From assembly GCA_040752295.1 (NCBI GenBank), contig JBFMFE010000234.1, forward strand, positions 1 through 11,679: a stretch of DNA of 11,679 nt, given 5' to 3'. The notes under the pieces are model-generated. The model was not told where the DNA came from. It made no database searches and saw only the letters and a list, made by a program, of their open reading frames with translations. The translations under genes and the position numbers were made by a program. This DNA is from JBFMFE01 sp040752295 (GTDB taxonomy: Bacteria > UBP15 > UBA6099 > JBFMBQ01). Below, piece by piece: positions 1-6,142 of the stretch. Within the stretch, counting starts at the first letter, position 1. Every line of letters begins with the position of its first letter.

Positions 1-84
1 GGCGTGGATTGTCCCGAAGCCGTCTCTTTTTCGCTCACCCACTCGGGCGATTACGCCGCGGCGGTCGTTGTTTCCACGGAGTGA
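1..84 (+). CDS. acpS: C-terminal fragment, probable holo-[acyl-carrier-protein] synthase
   Basis: Frame 1 is open from the window edge to a TGA at 82-84 and encodes 27 residues. The tail reads AVSFSLTHSGDYAAAVVV, which matches the end of AcpS proteins, where a Ser-x-Ser/Thr-His segment is followed by a Tyr-Ala-Ala/Val-Ala beta strand. AcpS transfers 4'-phosphopantetheine from CoA to the acyl carrier protein in the cytoplasm. The start, the Mg-binding Asp and Glu residues and the gene's upstream context lie outside the window, so the call rests on this short tail only. The gene converges on the minus-strand TRAP receptor gene, with about 100 bases between the two stops. Another phosphopantetheinyl transferase-like protein is possible. 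Confidence 0.55.
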   Translation, partial: GVDCPEAVSFSLTHSGDYAAAVVVSTE

Positions 85-128
85 ATCCGAATTATTTACG
101 CTGTTTGAATAATCCGTGGTGAAACAGT

Positions 129-145
129 CCGCCGGTTCCCGGCGG
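129..145. terminator. GC-rich hairpin between convergent genes
   Basis: CCGCCGG at 129-135 pairs perfectly with CCGGCGG at 139-145 around a 3-base loop. It sits between the stop of the acpS-like fragment (84) and the minus-strand stop at 187-189. The position suits a bidirectional transcript end. There is no T-tract on either side beyond TTT at 155-157, so a classical Rho-independent terminator is not proven. The remaining bases of 85-186 hold an AT-rich weak dyad (ATTATT/AATAAT near 90-112) and nothing else I can name. Confidence 0.35.
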
Positions 146-186
146 CGGGAATCCGTTTCCTGAAACGCGGGTATTCTGTGGTTTCT

Positions 187-1269
187 TCAGTGGTTCCCGG
201 CTCTGATCCTGCCGCGGATTTCGTCGTCGTCTTTTCCCTCTTTTTTCAAGGCGCGGTAAACCTTCCTCGCCTTCAGGACGTCGTCGAGAAAATTCCCGTC
301 AACGAGTTTCGCGAATTTGTCGTAGACCGGCTGCGTCTTTTCGATGAACGGTTTTTTCTCTTCTTCGGTCAGGGTGTAGAATTTCACCTTCGATCTCTTG
401 AGAGCCGAGATCGTGTTGTTTATTTCCTTGAACGTTTCTTTACGCATCCCCTCCGCCATGTTGTGGTTCTGTTTCAGCAGCGATTCCCTGTGGTGATCGG
501 GGAAAGCCTGGAACCATTCGTTGTTGATGACGACGATCGCCGCCTGGTAAACGTGTTCGGATATCGTTATGTACCTGCCGCGCGGGGTGGCATGGAGGTT
601 GAGCGCGAGGATTCCGAGGATGGAGTTGTCGGTGCCGTCAACAACGCCGCGCTGGAGTGAAGTGAAGACCTCGGTCACCGGTTTCGGGACGGCGGACGCG
701 CCGAGAGACTGCCAGAAGGCAAGATACAACTGGCTCTCCTCCGACGCGAACTTCATTTTCCCGAGGTCTTCGGGCGCCGTGATGAATTTTTTCGCGATGA
801 AATTGCGGAACCCGTTTTCAAAGATGGAGGTGCCGAAAAGGTTTTTCTTCGCGAGTTCCCGGTTTATCCTCGGTTCGATCACCAGGTCCGTGAGGAAGCG
901 CGCCTCTTCGACGTCTTTGAACAGGAAGGGGAGGTCGAATATCTGCATTTCGGGGACGAGCCTGGTGACGGCGCTGGAGGTGACCGCCGCCCCCTGGAGC
1001 GTTCCCATCTGCACCATCTGCAGCATGGACTGCTCGCTGCCGAGTTGTCCGCCCAGGTACATTTCAACCTTCAGTTCGTGGTTGGTCAGTTTTTCCAGTT
1101 TCACCACGAAATCCTGAGCCACTTTTCCCCAGGCGGAGGCGGCGGGCGCGACAGAGCCGAGCTTGAAAACGTATTTCTGGGCGGCCGCTGCGCCCGACGC
1201 GCCGCCGTGAAAAAAGAGGAGCGCGGAGATGAAGAGAATCGTCGGATTTTTTGCTCGGAAAAATAACAT
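187..1269 (-). CDS. TRAP transporter solute-binding receptor, DctP family
   Basis: This is a periplasmic receptor of the tripartite ATP-independent periplasmic (TRAP) family, which hands small, usually carboxylate, substrates to a DctQ/DctM membrane pair. The 360-residue product starts with a Sec signal peptide (hydrophobic stretch about residues 9-20, cleavage near the AAAA at 27-30). The mature part follows the DctP pattern: LGGQLGSEQSMLQMVQMGTLQG at about 72-93 (family G-x-LG-x-E region), DLPFLF at 112-117, ENGFRNF at 151-157, a PEDLGKMKF region at 166-174, and EVFTSLQRGVVDG at 200-212. I chose the ATG at 1269 because GGAGGG (1281-1276) lies 6 bases upstream. The ATG at 1275 would abut the ribosome binding site, and a longer reading to 1401 adds a non-signal-like N-terminus. 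The usual substrate-carboxylate Arg after PEDL-x-G-x-K is replaced by Ala175. No dctQ or dctM gene is in the window. Confidence 0.88.
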   Translation of the reverse strand: MLFFRAKNPTILFISALLFFHGGASGAAAAQKYVFKLGSVAPAASAWGKVAQDFVVKLEKLTNHELKVEMYLGGQLGSEQSMLQMVQMGTLQGAAVTSSAVTRLVPEMQIFDLPFLFKDVEEARFLTDLVIEPRINRELAKKNLFGTSIFENGFRNFIAKKFITAPEDLGKMKFASEESQLYLAFWQSLGASAVPKPVTEVFTSLQRGVVDGTDNSILGILALNLHATPRGRYITISEHVYQAAIVVINNEWFQAFPDHHRESLLKQNHNMAEGMRKETFKEINNTISALKRSKVKFYTLTEEEKKPFIEKTQPVYDKFAKLVDGNFLDDVLKARKVYRALKKEGKDDDEIRGRIRAGNH

Positions 1270-1275
1270 TTCCAT

Positions 1276-1281
1276 CCCTCC
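1276..1281 (-). promoter_or_regulatory. Ribosome binding site deciding the TRAP receptor start
   Basis: On the minus strand this reads GGAGGG. It is 6 bases from the ATG at 1269-1267 but directly adjacent to the ATG at 1275-1273, so the inner ATG is the better start. Confidence 0.7.
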
Positions 1282-1303
1282 GGTCGGATTCAGGGCAGTG
1301 AGA

Positions 1304-1331
1304 ATTCTACACAACGCTGTTGGTTTTACAA
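1304..1331 (-). promoter_or_regulatory. Sigma70-type promoter for the TRAP receptor gene
   Basis: On the minus strand, TTGTAA (1331-1326, 4/6 match to TTGACA) and TAGAAT (1309-1304, 5/6 match to TATAAT) are separated by 16 bases. Transcription would begin near 1297, about 28 bases before the ATG at 1269. This gives the receptor its own transcription unit, independent of the large minus-strand gene upstream. Confidence 0.55.
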
Positions 1332-1358
1332 GGGCTGAAAGGGGAGCGCGCCGCGCGT

Positions 1359-1380
1359 CCGCGCTTCGGACGAAGCGCGG
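1359..1380. terminator. Perfect 10-bp inverted repeat, terminator-like
   Basis: CCGCGCTTCG (1359-1368) and CGAAGCGCGG (1371-1380) are perfect complements around GA; in RNA the closing pairs would open to give a 4-base loop. TTTT follows at 1381-1384 on the plus strand, so the intrinsic-terminator polarity is plus, although both flanking genes are on the minus strand. It lies 60 bases past the stop of the 969-residue gene and just upstream of the TRAP receptor promoter, so it separates the two units. The rest of the 1270-1440 gap holds the receptor's promoter and ribosome binding site and two weak dyads near 1402-1430. Confidence 0.4.
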
Positions 1381-1440
1381 TTTTCCCGCGTTCCGCGTCA
1401 TCGGTTGTCGAACCGTCGCGATGGCTCGCGCTCAAGGCGG

Positions 1441-4350
1441 TCACCGGTGCGGATTTTCCGCGGGGTCCCATCCCGGCAGCGCCCGGTACGGCGTTTCCAA
1501 GCGGAAGTCGGGATACATCGCGGCGTTGCCCCTGGTGTCGGCGGCGGCGACGTAGTACAGCAGCCCCTCGTGCGTCAAAAGCACTTCAGCCGAGTAGAGA
1601 TCGGCGTCCGTTTTTTTCATTTCCGTGTGATACCACAGGTACTGTGAGGGGATGAGCTTGTAGTAGAGCACGACGCTTTCGACGCCGCTGTCGTCTTTGA
1701 CGCGGGTCGTTATCGCCGCCTTTCCGCCCCCGTCGAGAACACGTGCTTGCAGCTGTCCGATTTCCGGCGGCGAGTCGTCCGAGGTAACGATGAGCCGCAC
1801 GTATTTTTCCCTCGCGACCCTGTTCATTTTTTCAAGTTCCCGCTGAATGTTTTTCGCGGAGCCGTCTGCGTAGTCGGATATCTCGAACCCGGGTTTCGCG
1901 GTCCCGGCGTACGGTTTCCCGCCCGGGAAGACCGCTTTGCCGCCGCCGGAGACGGCTTCGATGTAGTATTCGAGCGCGGCATCGCGGTTCATGGGAGGTA
2001 TCTGCGCAGCGTACGTTTGCGGGTTTACCGCCTCGGCGAGCGGAATTTCGGTGAAGTCCTTCGCCCCTTTTTCCCTGTAGAAAAGCGAGGCTTTTACCGG
2101 TTCGCCGCCGGTTACAGTGGCGGTGATCGGAACCGGCTCCCCGGAGGCGCGCCAGTAGAACACCGGGCGGTGAAAAATCCGGAGTCCGTCGCCGGCGGTT
2201 TCGGAGAACCGCTTTTCTTCTTCCGCGAGGATTTTCATGTCTTCTGCGAGTTTTTCGCCCTCCGTCCTCCAGGTGAAACCGGTGGTGTGCATGCGAAGCG
2301 TGTCAATCAGGGGCTGAAAATACCTGTCCCCGGCTTCGGCGAGGAGTTCCCATGCGCCTATCGCCGTCCCGGCGAGCTCCTTCGCGAGGAAGAGGTCGTT
2401 CAAATCTCCCGTTTCCCTGAAGAAAGCGAGTGCGGCGGCGGCGCGGGTCTTGTTGCTGTAGTAGGCTGCGAGGTGTTTGAGGGTTTCGATCTCGGCGCGG
2501 AGGCTTTCGAATTCCGGGTTTCGGGCGCCGGACTGCCGGATGGTTCTTTCCGCCGCCGCCGTCTCTTCCGCCGCGCGGTTCGCGTATTCGTCGAGAAGAT
2601 CGGCAGCTTCGTAGGGAGACATCTTCGCGTTGAGGAAGGGCGAGCGGAAGAGGTAGTGGCGGACGTACTCGTCAATCGGGCGCATGACGTTTATGTCGAG
2701 GGGGAGGTTCCGTGTGAAATCGTCGAGCGTGCCGCCTGTTTCGTACTCGGGCGCCATCTGCCTGTGGTCGAGTCCGAGGCATCTGTATGAGTAGATCAGC
2801 GGGACGATCCTGCTCGCGGCGGTGAGCGCGGAGAGGACGTTCGGGGCGGCGGCGCCGAAGCGCTTCCCGAATTCGAGGAGCCAGACCTCCTCGCGGGTTT
2901 CCGGATCGTACGCCGTTCTGCCCCAGACGAAGTACCAGAACCAGTTCCGCTCGTGGTCCCATTTGAAGAAGTCCAGTCCCGAGTCTTTCCTGAAGATGTA
3001 GTTCGTCATGGGGTAGTAGGAGGTGAAAGGCTCCATTGTGAAGCCGTGACCGTCTCCGAACCGGAGTGATCGCGCCGTTCGCGCGGCGAAGAGCGGGTCG
3101 CCCCATCTGAAGAGGCGGTGGGTGCCGTTTGCGCGTATCTGCCAGACGATTTTGTAGTTGCGCGGGTAGTTCGTGTAATTCTCGTACGAGTAACTCGGGG
3201 CTGATGTTTTGTAAGGGGAGGTGATGGCGTGGTACGGCAGTCCGAGGTGTTCGCCGTTGTATTTTATTTCGATGTAGGTGCGTCCGGGGTAGGCGTCGGC
3301 TATTTCGCGCACGTAGTCGGGGGCGGCGAGCCAGGTGCGGGTGAACATGTTGACGGGGCGCGCGGCGTCCTTTATGCCGGCGATGTAGCTGCGCCTGAAG
3401 AATTCCTCCGATCTGCCCGATTCGCCGATGCGGAAGCCGATCATCCAGAGGTCGGGGCAGTCGCCGATTATCCTGCGCACCATTTCGCGGGTGTAGGCGG
3501 CGAGTTCCTCGTCCGAGGGGCGGCGCGGCGCGTCTTCCTCGCGCGCGGTGAGCGACCAGCTCGCGTGGTAGCTCATGAGCGACGTGCGGATGCCCCGCTC
3601 CTTCGCCATGGCGATGATCCTGTTGAACATTTTCAGGTTGAGGTCCGCCTTCCCGCTGGGGATGCCGACTTCGGGAAACTCGCCGGAGCGCAGAAGGTAC
3701 AGGTAGGCGTTCGGGAATCTGGTCGTCACTATGTCGTACATCGCGTGGACGTCGAGCAGGTTGTAGCGCGAACGTGAGAGCAGGTCGAGGTAGTCCGCCC
3801 AGAAATCCACGTCGTAATACCACGACCCGGCGTCCTCGAACGCCTGAGTGTGGAAGAAGGGGTTCACGGCGCGGATTTTCACGAATGGGTTGAAGACCCC
3901 GGTCTGCGCGGCGCGTTCGAGCGGCGCGGCGGGATTCATTTCGATCCGCTCGGCTATCTCGTAGGCGGCGTACATCGCCCCGACGGCGTCGCTTCCGGCG
4001 CCCGCGATCAGCGTCGCGCCCTCTTTCTTCACCGTGCCGACGGCGAACGATTCCGCTTCATCCGGCAAAGCCGCCCCCGAGTCCTCGAGGAGCGCCGCGG
4101 TCGCCGCGTCACGGGTCGCGTCGCCGACGTATATGACCGTCCGCGCGCCGCCGACGGGAGGGGGAGAGGTCGCGGCGGTGACTTCGTGCCCCGCGCTCAC
4201 AAGAACCCTTGCAAGGTACGCGGCGCCGTGTTTTACCGGCGCGTCCGCGTCGTCCGCCGTGTAAAGCGTCACCTGTTCGGCGGAAACCGGTGCGCACAGC
4301 AGAATTGAAAAAAGAAGCGCGCAAAGCTGGAGTTTTCCCGCGCGAAACAT
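1441..4350 (-). CDS. Large secreted glycosidase-like protein with C-terminal Ig-like domains
   Basis: The 969-residue product begins with a clear Sec signal peptide (hydrophobic core about 8-20, cleavage after PVSA, residue 24). Residues 25-140 form an alpha/beta domain ending in GAMYAAYEIAERIE. This resembles the small N-terminal domain of many exo-glycosidases (GH20 domain 2, GH67 N-terminal), where a 'GxxYGxxxLxxxL' helix precedes the barrel. Residues 155-560 look like a TIM barrel rich in Trp, Tyr and Phe: FWADYLDLLSRSRYNLLDVH at 183-202, MAKERGIRTSLMSYHASW at 248-265, LWMIGFRIGESG at 301-312, and YIEIKYNGEHLGLPYH at 359-374. Glu310, Glu361 and Glu367 are candidate acid residues (inference). 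About 600-730 is helical, and about 735-840 and 860-960 look like Ig/fibronectin-like beta domains, the last starting DDSPPEIGQLQ. The ATG at 4350 is preceded by an AAGGGGG ribosome binding site. I cannot assign a GH family; the likely location is periplasmic or extracellular, acting on glycans. Confidence 0.7.
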   Translation of the reverse strand: MFRAGKLQLCALLFSILLCAPVSAEQVTLYTADDADAPVKHGAAYLARVLVSAGHEVTAATSPPPVGGARTVIYVGDATRDAATAALLEDSGAALPDEAESFAVGTVKKEGATLIAGAGSDAVGAMYAAYEIAERIEMNPAAPLERAAQTGVFNPFVKIRAVNPFFHTQAFEDAGSWYYDVDFWADYLDLLSRSRYNLLDVHAMYDIVTTRFPNAYLYLLRSGEFPEVGIPSGKADLNLKMFNRIIAMAKERGIRTSLMSYHASWSLTAREEDAPRRPSDEELAAYTREMVRRIIGDCPDLWMIGFRIGESGRSEEFFRRSYIAGIKDAARPVNMFTRTWLAAPDYVREIADAYPGRTYIEIKYNGEHLGLPYHAITSPYKTSAPSYSYENYTNYPRNYKIVWQIRANGTHRLFRWGDPLFAARTARSLRFGDGHGFTMEPFTSYYPMTNYIFRKDSGLDFFKWDHERNWFWYFVWGRTAYDPETREEVWLLEFGKRFGAAAPNVLSALTAASRIVPLIYSYRCLGLDHRQMAPEYETGGTLDDFTRNLPLDINVMRPIDEYVRHYLFRSPFLNAKMSPYEAADLLDEYANRAAEETAAAERTIRQSGARNPEFESLRAEIETLKHLAAYYSNKTRAAAALAFFRETGDLNDLFLAKELAGTAIGAWELLAEAGDRYFQPLIDTLRMHTTGFTWRTEGEKLAEDMKILAEEEKRFSETAGDGLRIFHRPVFYWRASGEPVPITATVTGGEPVKASLFYREKGAKDFTEIPLAEAVNPQTYAAQIPPMNRDAALEYYIEAVSGGGKAVFPGGKPYAGTAKPGFEISDYADGSAKNIQRELEKMNRVAREKYVRLIVTSDDSPPEIGQLQARVLDGGGKAAITTRVKDDSGVESVVLYYKLIPSQYLWYHTEMKKTDADLYSAEVLLTHEGLLYYVAAADTRGNAAMYPDFRLETPYRALPGWDPAENPHR

Positions 4351-4409
4351 CGCCTATACCCCCTTATCAGCCTCTTCGCCTTTAACGGCGATTCATCGTC
4401 GGCGAACCC

Positions 4410-4470
4410 GTGCCCGTGTGCCTGCCTGTGCGTGCCCGCACGCAGACAGGCGTGCCCGTGCCCCTGCCCG
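4410..4470. repeat. Degenerate GTGCCC-rich repeat in a divergent intergenic region
   Basis: GTGCCC occurs at 4410, 4432, 4452 and 4458, interspersed with GTGTG, CCTGCCTG and CCCCTGCCC variants, giving an almost A-free low-complexity tract. It lies between the divergent genes starting at 4350 (minus) and 4643 (plus). The rest of the 292-base gap holds the promoter and ribosome binding site listed separately and an 8-base inverted repeat (4493-4500 with 4563-4570). Confidence 0.6.
4424..4451. other. 12-bp bulged hairpin within the GTGCCC repeat
   Basis: GCCTG-TGCGTGC (4424-4435) pairs with GCACGCA (4438-4444) and, after a 2-base GA bulge, with CAGGC (4447-4451). The central TGCGTGC/GCACGCA arms are perfect around CC. 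There is no T-tract, so it is not a convincing terminator. It may be a protein-binding dyad or a by-product of the repeat. Confidence 0.5.
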
Positions 4471-4574
4471 GTCTTTTAGAGACTTTTTGAACCGGAATCG
4501 TCTCTTCAGTATTGCCCCCCGATGATCTTAATCCATGAGCGCGAAGAGCCGCAACCGGGGCGCGATTCCGCCGA

Positions 4575-4603
4575 TTGTTTGAACGGGCTTTTTGTGATAG
4601 TAT
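4575..4603 (+). promoter_or_regulatory. Sigma70-type promoter for the LolA-like gene
   Basis: TTGTTT (4575-4580) and TAGTAT (4598-4603) are separated by exactly 17 bases, in an AT-richer patch of a GC-rich intergenic region. The start of transcription would fall near 4610, giving a leader of about 33 bases before the ATG at 4643. Confidence 0.55.
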
Positions 4604-4630
4604 AAGGAGCCGGAGATATTCAGTTTAACG

Positions 4631-4636
4631 AAGGTG
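4631..4636 (+). promoter_or_regulatory. Ribosome binding site deciding the LolA-like start
   Basis: AAGGTG lies 6 bases before the ATG at 4643. The alternative GTG start at 4634 is itself part of this ribosome binding site, so the ATG is preferred. Confidence 0.6.
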
Positions 4637-4642
4637 ACGGCA

Positions 4643-5527
4643 ATGAGAGGGGCGAGGTTTTTATCGCTCGCGTGCGTTGTGTCCGCGGCGTTGAATTTCG
4701 CGGCTTGCTGCGCCGAATCGCCAAGGGAGATATGGAATTCCGTTATGCGGAAGTGGGAAGAGACCGGAGACCTTACGTGCGATCTTTTCGCTTATATAAA
4801 CGACCTTCCCGTCATGAAAAAGATTGACGGAACCAGAACGGAGCGCGAGGAAAGTTACGTCGGCGTGTACGACCTCAGGTACACGTTCAGGAAGCCGCAC
4901 AGCATCCTGATGGAGTTCACACGTTTCAAGGACACGCGAAAGGACATGATTTCCAAGGTCGCTTCGGAGAATCCCGGTCTGACGGTCGCGTTCGGGTACC
5001 TGAACCGGGACGAGGTTTACGCGAAGTTTCCTCCCGTCCTGGACAATCCCGTACTCAACAAGCATATAGAAAAGACGATCTACCATGCTCCGGGCGATTT
5101 CATAACCATGAAGAGCGTTGACCTGTCGCTCGTGCATACTCTCGGCGACCTGATCAGGCTGAGATACCATTACTTCGAGGATGGGACCGTCACGGTGGAA
5201 AAGAGGAAGTACGCGAAGAAGACGTCGTTCTACGTCGAGGACGGCAGGGGGGCGTACCGCGAACAGGAGAGCGCGGGGAAGGCGTACGTCCTGACGTTTA
5301 TTCCCGACGATCCTTCTAAAAACAACGGCATTACGAGGGAAATGATCATGATTGACCCCGACCTGCGCTTTCCCGTCCAGGCGGAGGTTTACCGCGGGGA
5401 CACCATGATCTACTGCCTTCGCACGGAAAACGTGAAACTGAACCCGGGGATTACCGACGCGCTCTGGCGAAAATTCTACGAAGGCGCGACAATCGTCGAG
5501 ACCCACACCCACTCGATACCCAAATAG
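4643..5527 (+). CDS. Exported LolA/DUF1571-like protein
   Basis: The 294-residue product has an export signal (residues 1-21, hydrophobic core about 6-20) ending in FAAC-C at 19-23. Cys22 could be a lipidation site, although the lipobox -3 residue is Phe instead of Leu, so ordinary Sec cleavage near Ala24 is also possible. The mature part has the pattern of LolA-fold proteins and DUF1571: a leading amphipathic helix (REIWNSVMRKWEETGDLTC), then strands such as YDLRYTFRKPHSILMEFTRF, VYAKFPPV, and later MIMIDPDLRFPVQAEVYRGD, which is the DUF1571/LolA-type 'D-x-x-x-x-P' strand. Such proteins bind lipids or lipoproteins in the periplasm, or serve as uncharacterised envelope proteins. The gene has its own promoter and diverges from the glycosidase-like gene. 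The exact family is uncertain. Confidence 0.6.
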   Translation: MRGARFLSLACVVSAALNFAACCAESPREIWNSVMRKWEETGDLTCDLFAYINDLPVMKKIDGTRTEREESYVGVYDLRYTFRKPHSILMEFTRFKDTRKDMISKVASENPGLTVAFGYLNRDEVYAKFPPVLDNPVLNKHIEKTIYHAPGDFITMKSVDLSLVHTLGDLIRLRYHYFEDGTVTVEKRKYAKKTSFYVEDGRGAYREQESAGKAYVLTFIPDDPSKNNGITREMIMIDPDLRFPVQAEVYRGDTMIYCLRTENVKLNPGITDALWRKFYEGATIVETHTHSIPK

Positions 5528-5550
5528 GCGGATCGCCGCGCGACACGGGG

Positions 5551-5577
5551 CGGTGCGGCGCCTCGTTGACCGCACCG
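5551..5577. other. 8-bp hairpin after the LolA-like gene
   Basis: CGGTGCGG (5551-5558) pairs with CCGCACCG (5570-5577) around an 11-base loop, 24 bases past the stop at 5525-5527. There is no T-tract after the stem, so termination is possible but unproven. The stem overlaps the -35 element of the candidate promoter at 5566-5594. Confidence 0.4.
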
Positions 5578-5594
5578 GCTCTACCGATCAAAAT
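5566..5594 (+). promoter_or_regulatory. Candidate promoter for the coiled-coil gene and redox operon
   Basis: TTGACC (5566-5571, 5/6 match) and CAAAAT (5589-5594, 4/6 match) are 17 bases apart. Transcription would start near 5601, which fits translation beginning around 5633. No other good promoter was seen between 5528 and 6143. Confidence 0.35.
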
Positions 5595-5719
5595 AATAGG
5601 GCAAAATCGTGCAGTGACCGGGGTGGTTCGTTCTGGCTTTCAACCTTTTAAGGTTCGGCGAAAGGATCGAAAAAGCACTCTCCGATTTCAGCAGGACGAT
5701 TGACCGTTTCGACGGGGCG

Positions 5720-6073
5720 GTGGGGCGCGTCGTCGGCGCCGTCGCACAGGTGGAGCGGGCGACCGAGAAAATGCAGCAGACCATGTCCAGCATGGACCAC
5801 ACGATCGAGCTGCTCAACACCGCTGTGGAAAAAGTCAACCAGACCATCGCGAAGATGGACGCGACGATGGACAAGCTCGACGGAACCGCCGGCGCCCTCG
5901 ACAACACCGCCCACTGCGTCAACGAGATCGCCGCCAGGATGGACGTCATAATGAGTAAAATGAGCGATACCATGGACGGCATGGAGCACGCCGTCGCGCT
6001 CGTTTCGAGGACTACCGGCGTGATGCAGAGGATTCCGTTGATGAACCGCATTTTCGGGAAGCCCCGGAACTGA
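5720..6073 (+). CDS. Small helical coiled-coil protein
   Basis: I do not recognise a named family. The 117-residue product (from the GTG at 5720) is almost wholly alpha-helical, with heptad-like spacing of Met, Leu, Ile and Val from about residue 11 to 95. Examples are TEKMQQTMSSMDHTIELLN and KMDATMDKLDGTAGALD. It lacks a transmembrane segment or signal peptide and ends in a short basic tail (NRIFGKPRN). The composition resembles MCP-like signalling helices or phage/envelope coiled coils, but no signature is present. GTG 5720 is the first conventional start, but it has a poor ribosome binding site (GGGG only 2 bases away). The same frame stays open back to a TGA at 5615-5617 and is also heptad-like, so the true start is probably upstream (see findings). 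It sits 69 bases before the first redox gene. Confidence 0.65.
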   Translation: MGRVVGAVAQVERATEKMQQTMSSMDHTIELLNTAVEKVNQTIAKMDATMDKLDGTAGALDNTAHCVNEIAARMDVIMSKMSDTMDGMEHAVALVSRTTGVMQRIPLMNRIFGKPRN

Positions 6074-6142
6074 TCCCGCCGGCTGTCGAATCCTTTCAGC
6101 CTCGGGATTGTTTTTCCGAAAAAATCGCCGGAGGATGGGGAT

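Noticed and set aside
1270..1401. 44-codon N-terminal extension of the TRAP receptor
   Set aside because: It would place a basic non-signal segment before the signal peptide, spans the candidate promoter and ignores the GGAGGG site 6 bases before the ATG at 1269.
1747..2790. 347-codon plus-strand open frame
   Set aside because: Antisense to the glycosidase-like gene, with Arg/Val/Phe-biased composition and no ribosome binding site or motif.
2672..3823. 383-codon open frame on the minus strand within the glycosidase-like gene
   Set aside because: It is an alternative frame of the same strand with an Arg/His/Pro-rich translation and no motifs; the 969-residue frame has signal peptide and domain structure.
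4410..4470. CRISPR-like array
   Set aside because: Units are 6 bases, contiguous and degenerate with no spacers.
4471..4490. GTCT-TTTAG-AGAC followed by TTTTT as a terminator
   Set aside because: The stem is only 4 bp and AT-rich, and no gene ends nearby; both flanking genes start away from it.
4661..5575. 304-codon minus-strand open frame opposite the LolA-like gene
   Set aside because: Arg/Val/His-rich antisense shadow; the plus-strand frame has promoter, ribosome binding site and signal peptide.
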